Shown here: one piece after another, positions 6,772-12,856 of the stretch
Position numbering within the stretch: the first letter of the stretch is position 1
Layout: every line of letters begins with the position of its first letter
Virus record (IMG/VR): IMGVR_UViG_3300029258_002552
Coordinates: 1 to 29,357 of that record
Direction: 5' to 3' (one strand)
Length of the DNA: 29,357 nucleotides
From: a virus
The notes under the pieces: generated by a model
What the model was told of the DNA's origin: nothing
The model's input: only the letters and a program-made list of their open reading frames with translations
Databases searched by the model: none
Position numbers and translations under genes: made by a program

Positions 6772-7560
6772 ATGGCATTGGCAGCAATAGTCAAGGAAGA
6801 AACATACACCGGTTTGTCGGAAGAGATCCAGAAGGAGTACACCAAGCAGGATGACGGGACGTACCTGCTCGATGTCACGGCGGTGGACGATTTCGCCCTG
6901 GAGAACGTCAAGGGCCTCAAATCGGCCTTAAGCTCGGAGCGGACCGCGCGGGAGGCGGCGGAAACCAAGCTCAAAGCATTCGACGATTTGGATGTTGCGA
7001 AAGCGCGGGAAGCGCTGACGAAGGTCGAGGAGATGGCCAATTGGAAGCCTGAAGATAAGGTCCAGGAGCAGATCCACGCGATTACAACGCAGTTGACCGA
7101 AAAGCATAAGACCGAGCTGAGAAAGAAAGACCAGGCGAACAGTACGCTGATCAAGCAGCTTGAAAAAGTGATGATCGAAGCGGAGGCCGTCAAGGCCATC
7201 ACCGAGAACAAAGGATCGAGTACCTTGCTGCTGCCTCATGTTCTCAATGCCACACGGATGCGACAGAACGATCAGGGTGGATTTGTGGTCGAGGTTGTCG
7301 GGGAGGATGGCAATCCTCGTATCAGTCCGGCGACCGGATCGACGGCGCCCATGTTGATCGCGGAGTTGGTCGCCGAAATGAAAAACCAGGACACGTTCGC
7401 CCCGGCTTTTGAGGGAAGCGGCGCCACGGGAAGCGGCGCTACGGGAAGCGACATCAAGCCCAAGATCAAAGGGGGCACGATTCAGATCCAGGAAGGGGAT
7501 CAAGAGGCGATCGAAGACAATATTGAGGAACTGGCCTCCGGTAAAGCCGTCATTGTTTAG
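6772..7560 (+). CDS. Capsid scaffolding protein
   Basis: A 262-residue acidic, largely helical protein directly before the major capsid gene, the normal place for a scaffold. Residues about 42-145 are coiled-coil-like (ALSSERTAREAAETKLKAF, later EKHKTELRKKDQANSTLIKQ). Residues 215-226 are a short GSGAT repeat acting as a flexible linker, and the end is acidic (EGDQEAIEDNIEELASG). It would fill the procapsid and leave or be cleaved before DNA packaging. The start is ATG 6772 with AAAGGAG 8 bases upstream; the frame extends back to 6628 but that part is the non-coding leader. There is no sign of a fused protease domain. Confidence 0.82.
   Translation: MALAAIVKEETYTGLSEEIQKEYTKQDDGTYLLDVTAVDDFALENVKGLKSALSSERTAREAAETKLKAFDDLDVAKAREALTKVEEMANWKPEDKVQEQIHAITTQLTEKHKTELRKKDQANSTLIKQLEKVMIEAEAVKAITENKGSSTLLLPHVLNATRMRQNDQGGFVVEVVGEDGNPRISPATGSTAPMLIAELVAEMKNQDTFAPAFEGSGATGSGATGSDIKPKIKGGTIQIQEGDQEAIEDNIEELASGKAVIV
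7413..7450 (+). repeat. 15-base tandem repeat encoding GSGAT linker
   Basis: GGGAAGCGGCGCCAC (7413-7427) is repeated with one change as GGGAAGCGGCGCTAC (7428-7442), followed by a partial third unit GGGAAGCG (7443-7450). It is in frame and encodes the glycine/serine-rich linker of the scaffold protein, so copy number could vary without breaking the reading frame. Confidence 0.8.
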
Positions 7561-7587
7561 GAGGCCGATTGTACAAGGAGTTAAAGA

Positions 7588-8754
7588 ATGGCTAATGAAC
7601 TGACAATGTTGACTCATACGATTCTAGCGAGAGGCTTGATGGTTCTCAGAGAGAGCTGTTTGATGCCGATGCTTGTGAATCAGGAGTATTCGCTTGCACC
7701 CAAACAAAAGGGCCAGACCATCGACGTACCGATCAGCAAAGTGGCCAGCACGTACGATATCACACCCAGCCACCAGGATAAGCAGGCGACCGGCACCGAC
7801 CTGGATTACGTGCAGGTGACCTTGGATCAGTGGAAGGGAACCGATTTTTATTTGACGGACCTGGAGCGGACTCGGATCGCCAAAGAGAAGTTCTGGCTTC
7901 CTTCGACCGTCCAGGAGAAAGTCAGAGCGCTGGCGAATGCGGTCAACGCCCATATTCTCAGTCAGTATTATGGGGTGTATGGCTTTGTCGGCACGGCCGG
8001 TACAACGCCGTTCAGTAATTCCACCGACCGAACCGCCGCGAAGGATGCCACGCAACTCTATGCCAGGCTCGACGATCAGCTTTGTCCGAAAGTGGGACGA
8101 CATGCGGTCATTGACACGATGGCGGAAGCGGAGGCGCTGGCGCTGCCCTATTTTGCCCATGCGGATAAGGCGGGCAGTCAGAACGTCATCGAGTTGGCTC
8201 AGATTGGCACGAAGTTCGGGATGAACTGGTTTATTGAGAACGCCATCGTCAGCCACACGGCGGGCACGCCGGGCGGCACGCCGCTGGTGAATGGAGCGCA
8301 TGAGGCGGCTACGAATGATTTGACCGATACGTTGGCCGTCAAGGGAATGACGGTGACGACTGGCGATTACCACCAGGGCGACATTATCACGATGGCGGGG
8401 CATTCTCAAACCTATGCGGTGTTGGCCGATGCCACGGCCGATGGTTCCGGCAATGCGTCGCTCAGTATTGCGCCGGGTCTTCAGGCAGCTCTATCGGGCG
8501 ACGAAGCGATTTCGCTCAAGGCCAGTCACACGGTCAATATGGCGTTCAACAGGGAAGCGTTCGCGTTTGCCACGGCTCCGTTCGAGAAGGACATCATGCC
8601 GGGCGTGGAGATGGCCGTGGTCAGAGATCCGGTCACGGGCCTGGTCTTGCGTCTGGAGGTCAAGCGTCAGTACAAGCAGACGAAGTGGGAATTCGACATT
8701 CTTTACGGCGCCAAGTGTGTCAGGCCCCGATTCGCCTGCCGGCTCGCTGGTTAA
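7588..8754 (+). CDS. Major capsid protein (P22 coat-like)
   Basis: A 388-residue protein resembling the P22 gp5-like coat family. It opens with MANELTMLTHTILARGLMVL and then YSLAPKQKGQTIDVPISK (about residues 31-50), the pattern seen in this HK97-fold group, and has DQWKGTDFYLTDLERT at about 80-95. A beta-rich insertion around residues 215-310 (from AIVSHTAGTPGGTPLVNGA on) fits the extra surface domain of P22-like coats. The C-terminal end returns to the HK97 core (PVTGLVLRLEVKRQYKQTKW). The ribosome binding site AAGGAG (7575-7580) is well placed for ATG 7588. It follows the scaffold and lies between head and connector genes. Confidence 0.9.
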   Translation: MANELTMLTHTILARGLMVLRESCLMPMLVNQEYSLAPKQKGQTIDVPISKVASTYDITPSHQDKQATGTDLDYVQVTLDQWKGTDFYLTDLERTRIAKEKFWLPSTVQEKVRALANAVNAHILSQYYGVYGFVGTAGTTPFSNSTDRTAAKDATQLYARLDDQLCPKVGRHAVIDTMAEAEALALPYFAHADKAGSQNVIELAQIGTKFGMNWFIENAIVSHTAGTPGGTPLVNGAHEAATNDLTDTLAVKGMTVTTGDYHQGDIITMAGHSQTYAVLADATADGSGNASLSIAPGLQAALSGDEAISLKASHTVNMAFNREAFAFATAPFEKDIMPGVEMAVVRDPVTGLVLRLEVKRQYKQTKWEFDILYGAKCVRPRFACRLAG

Positions 8755-8755
8755 G

Positions 8756-8826
8756 ATGTCCGTCTGGGTGCATGGAGACGGACATGGCATCACAGGGTGT
8801 CCGCCTTACATCCAACGGGTAGGCGG
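8756..8826 (+). other. Two hairpins in the gap after the capsid gene
   Basis: ATGTCCGTCT (8756-8765) pairs perfectly with AGACGGACAT (8776-8785), a 10-pair stem with a 10-base loop that starts one base after the capsid stop codon. A second stem pairs CCGCCT (8801-8806) with AGGCGG (8821-8826). No T run follows either, so neither is a standard terminator. They could stabilise the 3' end of the abundant capsid transcript or mark a processing site. The rest of the 113-base gap carries only the ribosome binding site of the next gene. Confidence 0.6.
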
Positions 8827-8867
8827 GCAGGGGGCCATAACAACACATACAGTGAGGAAGTCACAGG

Positions 8868-9185
8868 ATGTCAATGAAACTTAAAACGATTGAAGTGGTC
8901 GGTCCGGCCGGTCAGATCAAGGTCAACGTATCAGACCTGAAGATGTGGCGGATCAAAGGATACAGGCCGGTGGACGACGTGGAAAGCGAGTCAGAAAACC
9001 CGAGCGGTGTTGCAGAGACCCCGTTGGAGGAGATGACCGTTCCGGAGCTTCGGGATGTGGCTGAGAAGGAAAAGATCGACCTGTCCGGACTCGCTAAGAA
9101 GCGGGACATCCTTGATTATATCAAAGACGTTCGAGCGGAGCGTGAAGGGACCCCCGAGACCGGGGCATCAGGCAACCAGGAGTAG
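8868..9185 (+). CDS. Small head-region protein with SAP/HeH-like domain
   Basis: A 105-residue protein. The N-terminal third is a short beta-rich segment (TIEVVGPAGQIKVNVSDLKM). Residues about 54-84 (PLEEMTVPELRDVAEKEKID and the following KKRDILDYI) look like the small helix-extended loop-helix (HeH/SAP/Rho-N) domain found in many phage genes located just after the capsid gene. In relatives the domain may bind DNA or another head protein. The last 20 residues are polar and probably disordered. The start ATG 8868 has AGGAAG 7 bases upstream; ATG 8874 is a weaker alternative. Confidence 0.7.
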   Translation: MSMKLKTIEVVGPAGQIKVNVSDLKMWRIKGYRPVDDVESESENPSGVAETPLEEMTVPELRDVAEKEKIDLSGLAKKRDILDYIKDVRAEREGTPETGASGNQE

Positions 9186-9191
9186 TCCCTC

Positions 9192-9704
9192 ATGGCGTTT
9201 GTGGTGGAAGATGGTTCGGGCAAGGCGGACGCCAATAGCTATGTGTCGGTCGCCGATGCCGATGCGTATCACGTCGATCATTCAGCCTCAACGGACTGGA
9301 GCGGGGCCGAGAACGCCGTCAAAGAGAAGGCGTTGCGGCTCGCGACGCAGTATCTCGACGTGAGTTACGAGGGTCGGTGGCGCGGGGCCAAAGCCGATAG
9401 CGACCAGGCGCTGGCCTGGCCGCGATGCTATGCCTACGACAACGACGACTATGCCTATGACAGCGACGCCATTCCGCAAAAGCTTGCCGATGCGGCGGCG
9501 GAACTGGCCTTGCGGGTGGTCGAAGGGGATACCCTGCTCGATGACATCAGTAAGCCGGGCATTGTGAAACGTGAAAGCGTGGGCCTCGGCCCTCTCTCTA
9601 AAAGCGTGGACTACCAGGGCGGCACGTCGCCGGTGAAGGATTACCCGCTCATCCGTGCCCAGTTAAAAGCACTGACGGTCCGGGGGGGTGTCGAGCGAGG
9701 ATGA
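9192..9704 (+). CDS. Head-tail connector, DnaT-like family
   Basis: A 170-residue protein starting MAFVVEDGSGKADANSYVSV, the characteristic opening of the phage family annotated as putative DnaT-like ssDNA-binding protein. The conserved tryptophan region QALAWPRCYAYD lies at about residues 74-85. Despite the family name, its place between capsid and neck genes points to a head-tail adaptor of the HK97 gp6/SPP1 gp15 type. The helical part (KLADAAAELALRVVEG) would pack around the portal. AGGAG at 9178-9182 precedes ATG 9192. The stop overlaps the region of the next gene start. Confidence 0.78.
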   Translation: MAFVVEDGSGKADANSYVSVADADAYHVDHSASTDWSGAENAVKEKALRLATQYLDVSYEGRWRGAKADSDQALAWPRCYAYDNDDYAYDSDAIPQKLADAAAELALRVVEGDTLLDDISKPGIVKRESVGLGPLSKSVDYQGGTSPVKDYPLIRAQLKALTVRGGVERG

Positions 9705-9708
9705 TGGG

Positions 9709-10077
9709 ATGACCGCGTTGGATACAGAATTTGTGCCGTTGGCCGCGGAACTGCTGACCGAGTATGGGAAAGCGGCGACGTTTCACGTCTTTTCAGGGGG
9801 CAGTTACACGCCGGCGTCCGGGGTGGGCGCCCCCGGAACAGAGACGACGCAGTCCAGGACGATCATTCCGCCGTATGAGGTCGAGCGGTCGTTTGTGGAT
9901 GGGGACACGATCCGCATCGGGGATATGATGACCGGGCTGGCGGCGGAGAATCTTGGGTTCACGCCCGTCGCCGGCATGAAAGTCACCATCGACTCGCACA
10001 CGTGGACCCTCGTGCGCGTCCATCCGGTGTATAGCGGTGAGCGCATCGCTCTTTATCAATTGTTCCTCAGAAGGTAA
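9709..10077 (+). CDS. Neck / head-closure protein (by position)
   Basis: A 122-residue, beta-rich protein with an early helix (PLAAELLTEYGKAATFHVF). It has the size and place of a head-closure or stopper protein, between the connector and the HK97 gp10-like gene. Phrases such as DGDTIRIGDMMTGLAAENLG and VAGMKVTIDSHTWTLVRV fit a small beta-barrel, but I do not see a family-defining motif. A GTG at 9688 would lengthen it by 7 residues; ATG 9709 is preferred because GAGG (9697-9700) is correctly spaced and the upstream part overlaps the previous gene. Confidence 0.72.
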   Translation: MTALDTEFVPLAAELLTEYGKAATFHVFSGGSYTPASGVGAPGTETTQSRTIIPPYEVERSFVDGDTIRIGDMMTGLAAENLGFTPVAGMKVTIDSHTWTLVRVHPVYSGERIALYQLFLRR

Positions 10078-10083
10078 GGCGGT

Positions 10084-10482
10084 ATGGACCGGGAACTTAT
10101 CCAGTTCAATAAAGAGATTCGAGACTTCGCCACGTCGATCCCCGACCGGCTGACCACGCTGCAAAAGAAGATCGTGCTGGAGGCGTTGAGGCGGCTGGTG
10201 CAAAAAACGCCGGTGGATACGGGCCGCGCCCGGGGGAACTGGCAAGTGACCATCGGACGGCCGGCGAGCGGGCAGCTCGACCCAACGGACGCCGACGGCG
10301 CGGCGACGATTGCGAAAGGGCGGGCGGCGATGGCCGGCCTCAAAGACGATCACGTCGTGTGGATCTCGAACAACGTGGACTATATCGAGGATCTGGAGCA
10401 CGGCCATAGCCGGCAGGCCCCGCACGGTATGTTGGCGGTCACCGTCCAGGAATTAAGAGGCATGTTCAGGGAGGCGGCCTGA
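10084..10482 (+). CDS. HK97 gp10-like neck/tail completion protein
   Basis: A 132-residue protein with the hallmarks of the HK97 gp10-like family: TPVDTGRARGNWQVTIG at about residues 41-57, and NNVDYIEDLEHGHSRQAPHG at about 96-115, followed by a helix. In siphoviruses the protein helps join the completed tail to the head. It is preceded by AAGGTAAGGCGG and begins 6 bases after the previous stop. Its TGA overlaps the ATG of the next gene (TGATG), so the two are coupled. Confidence 0.85.
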   Translation: MDRELIQFNKEIRDFATSIPDRLTTLQKKIVLEALRRLVQKTPVDTGRARGNWQVTIGRPASGQLDPTDADGAATIAKGRAAMAGLKDDHVVWISNNVDYIEDLEHGHSRQAPHGMLAVTVQELRGMFREAA

Positions 10483-10895
10483 TGAGCTTCGAGACGATGG
10501 CCAATACGATTCGGTCCCGGTTCCATACCCTCATCGAGGTCGCCCGGTCCTTGCCCACGCAATACGACAACCAGGAGTATACCCCCCCGGACGATGCGAT
10601 GTGGTGCCGGTTGACGATTTTGCCGGGCGAATCGGATCAGGTCTCTATCGGGGCGCCGGCGTCACGACGGTTTCGGACGTCCGGGGTGGCCACGGCTCAA
10701 TTATTCGGCCCGTTGGGGCTGGGGGATAAGGCGATGCTGACAATGGCCGGCCATATTGTCTCGGCGTTTCGGGCCGTGACGGTCAGCGGCGTGACGTTTG
10801 AAACGCCCTCGGTCGTCAATCGGGGCCGGAACACGCAACAGAATGTATGGCACATCAATGTCGAATGTCCGTTTTGGGCCGACGCGTTCGGATAA
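10482..10895 (+). CDS. Tail terminator protein (DUF4128-like)
   Basis: A 137-residue protein resembling the DUF4128/lambda gpU-like tail terminator group. It has an N-terminal helix (NTIRSRFHTLIEVARSLP), then beta strands with MWCRLTILPGESDQVSIG, RRFRTSGVATAQLFGPLGLG and a last strand VWHINVECPFWADAFG. A hexameric ring of this protein stops tail-tube growth and forms the joining surface for the head. GGGAGG lies upstream of ATG 10482. It is followed by the tail tube gene, the usual order. Confidence 0.8.
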   Translation: MSFETMANTIRSRFHTLIEVARSLPTQYDNQEYTPPDDAMWCRLTILPGESDQVSIGAPASRRFRTSGVATAQLFGPLGLGDKAMLTMAGHIVSAFRAVTVSGVTFETPSVVNRGRNTQQNVWHINVECPFWADAFG

Positions 10896-10924
10896 CCATG
10901 TACGAGTAAGCAAAGGAGACGATG

Positions 10925-12088
10925 ATGTCGATCAGTAATATCAATCGGGTTCAGTTGGCCTATATTGCCGAAACGACGTTCGGCACGCAAAAGACCGGAT
11001 CGAACTTGCAAATCCTGAGAATCACGAGCGAGTCCTTCAAGCAAAATACCGAAATTGCACTGAGCAACGAAATCCGTTCGGACCGACAGCGCGCCGACGT
11101 GGTGCGCACGAAGGTCAACGTGTCCGGGGGATTTGGGTTCGAGTTGAGCTATGCGTCCTTTGACGACTTTTTAGTGGCCGCCCTGATGAGTAGCGACTGG
11201 TCGTCATTGGTAACGGTCGGGCCGGCTGCCACGATCAGCGCCGCCAGTGCGGATAATTCCTTGAGTGATTCCGGGAGCGGCTTTGGGTCGCTGGTGGCGA
11301 ATCAATGGATCAAGACATCCGGCTTCACGAACGCGGCCAATAACGGCTATTTCAAAATTGTCTCGGCGACGGCCGCCAAGATCGTGGTCTCGGGCGGAAC
11401 GCTCACCAATGAGAACGCCGGGCAATCGGTGACGATCAGGATGGGGCCGCAAATTGTCAACGGGACCACAGACACATCGTTCAATATCGAGCGGACATAC
11501 AGCGACCTGAGTAACGAGCTGGCCCTGTTCACCGGCTGCACGGTCAGTCAGTGCAGCTTGAATGTGGCCACCAACGGGATTCTCACCGGCAACTTCGATT
11601 TCCTGGGCAAAGCCGAGACGTCCGAGACGGAAAGCGGGGGCAGCGGGTACGATGCGGTCAATACGAATCCCCTGATGAATTCCATCGATCACGTCGTCGG
11701 GATTTACGAAAACCAGACGAGTATCGACGTGATTGATTTTAGCTTGACGCTCAGCAACAACCTTCGCGAGTTGATGAAGGTCGGCCACCTCGGAACCATC
11801 GATATTTCAGCCGGGGCGGTGGACGTCAGTGGGAGCTTCAACGCCTACTACGAGAGCAAGACCCTCTACGATAAGTATCTGACCTTCACCACGACGTCCC
11901 TGGCCAAGGTGGTCGAGGATGAGGACGGCAACGCTTACGTCATCGACCTGCCCGAGGTCAAAGTCACGGACAGCGGACGGCACGCCGGCGAGGGCGGCGG
12001 CAATGATTTCAAGACGCCCTGCACGTTCCAGGCGTTCCGGGATTCGAGCGAGGATGTGACGATCCGCATCGCCAAGTTCGCCGCGTAA
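10925..12088 (+). CDS. Major tail tube protein
   Basis: A 387-residue protein in the tail tube position, before the frameshifted chaperones and the tape measure. The opening NINRVQLAYIAETTFGTQKT and the later EIRSDRQRADVVRTKVNVSG match the family of phage tail tube proteins that polymerise into the tail shaft. Residues about 100-180 form an extra beta-rich insertion (ISAASADNSLSDSGSGFGSL, later YFKIVSATAAKIVVSGGTL) that resembles a surface-decorating domain. Two ATGs occur at 10922 and 10925; GGAG (10915-10918) is better spaced for 10925. It is one of the most abundant virion proteins in such phages. Confidence 0.85.
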   Translation: MSISNINRVQLAYIAETTFGTQKTGSNLQILRITSESFKQNTEIALSNEIRSDRQRADVVRTKVNVSGGFGFELSYASFDDFLVAALMSSDWSSLVTVGPAATISAASADNSLSDSGSGFGSLVANQWIKTSGFTNAANNGYFKIVSATAAKIVVSGGTLTNENAGQSVTIRMGPQIVNGTTDTSFNIERTYSDLSNELALFTGCTVSQCSLNVATNGILTGNFDFLGKAETSETESGGSGYDAVNTNPLMNSIDHVVGIYENQTSIDVIDFSLTLSNNLRELMKVGHLGTIDISAGAVDVSGSFNAYYESKTLYDKYLTFTTTSLAKVVEDEDGNAYVIDLPEVKVTDSGRHAGEGGGNDFKTPCTFQAFRDSSEDVTIRIAKFAA

Positions 12089-12131
12089 TTGCGTTATCCC
12101 ACATCACGCATCCAGAAAGGAGACAGACGCT

Positions 12132-12560
12132 ATGGGCCGAATCACAGAGATCATGGCCGACATGGAGAAGGTCGAAAAGGGGCAATGGGTCCCGTTTGCC
12201 GCGGGCATCCGGCTGTGTATCGCCAATATCAACAATGCCAAATACCGCCAGGCGAGAAAAGCGATACTCGGCAAGCACCTTAGAAGCACACGGGCAAGAA
12301 AGCTGGAACCCGATGACGTGTTGGATCTGCTCAAGCCGGCCGTGGCCAGGCACATTTTGGTGGGCTGGGAGAATCTACAGGACGAAGCCGGGTGTACGAT
12401 TGACTACAGCCCCGAAAAGGCGCTGGAGTTCTTCGAGAATCCGGCCCTGAGAGAGCTGTATATCTTCGTGGTCGAAACGGCGGGCGAAGCGGAGTGGTTC
12501 CGGCAAGAGCAGTTCGAGGACTCGGTAAAAAACTTAGAGACTGCCTCCGGTGGCAGTTGA
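12132..12560 (+). CDS. Tail assembly chaperone, short form (gpG-like)
   Basis: A 142-residue zero-frame product in the position of lambda gpG. Residues about 76-130 (GWENLQDEAGCTIDYSPEKA, FVVETAGEAEWFRQEQFEDS) are typical of the tail assembly chaperones upstream of tape measure genes. It would coat the tape measure protein and guide tail tube assembly. AAAGGAG lies upstream of ATG 12132. Close to its end is the slippery heptamer A AAA AAC, where part of the ribosomes are predicted to shift to -1 and make the longer form. The zero-frame stop TGA (12558-12560) lies immediately after the downstream hairpin. Confidence 0.88.
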   Translation: MGRITEIMADMEKVEKGQWVPFAAGIRLCIANINNAKYRQARKAILGKHLRSTRARKLEPDDVLDLLKPAVARHILVGWENLQDEAGCTIDYSPEKALEFFENPALRELYIFVVETAGEAEWFRQEQFEDSVKNLETASGGS

Positions 12561-12856
12561 CGTGGGGCAAAGAGGTGGCGTTTCTTCAAAAGCGGTTCGA
12601 CGCCGGCAAGCCGACACCGGCCCTGGAGAATAAGCCGGACGTGTTCCAGGACCTGGAGGACGTGTGGGAGTTGTTCTGGCAGCTCCACCGTTGCCGGCAA
12701 AACGGCATGGGGCCGTCCCCTCTGAGTGTGACGGATATTGTCGCATTGTTTGACATATGCGATATCTCGAAGGTCGAGCGATTGGACACCTTCGAGTTGA
12801 TTAAGGCAATGGATGTTGACTGGCTCGCATGGGCCAACGAACAGGTGAAATCTTAA
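12132..12856 (+). CDS. Tail assembly chaperone, -1 frameshift form (gpGT-like)
   Basis: Reading the gpG-like frame to AAC at 12531-12533 and then re-reading C12533 in the -1 frame gives a 241-residue fusion. It joins ...EDSVKN to LRDCLRWQLTWGKEVAFLQK and runs to the TAA at 12854-12856. The -1 part contains a helical T-like domain (VFQDLEDVWELFWQLHRCRQ) ending in LAWANEQVKS. It has no independent ribosome binding site and its open frame starts inside the upstream gene. The long form is known in lambda to bind both the tape measure and tail tube proteins. It ends directly before the tape measure ATG at 12857. Confidence 0.85.
12527..12557 (+). promoter_or_regulatory. Programmed -1 ribosomal frameshift signal
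   Basis: The heptamer A AAA AAC (12527-12533) is in the right phase of the gpG-like frame (codons GTA AAA AAC). After a six-base spacer, ACTGCC (12540-12545) pairs with GGCAGT (12552-12557) around a six-base loop. Slippery site, spacing and hairpin together are the standard design of a -1 frameshift element, and the -1 frame stays open for another 107 codons. Confidence 0.88.

Noticed and set aside
8756-8884. Possible 42-codon gene starting at ATG 8756
   Set aside because: No ribosome binding site, it coincides with two hairpins, and it overlaps the well-supported start of the gene at 8868.
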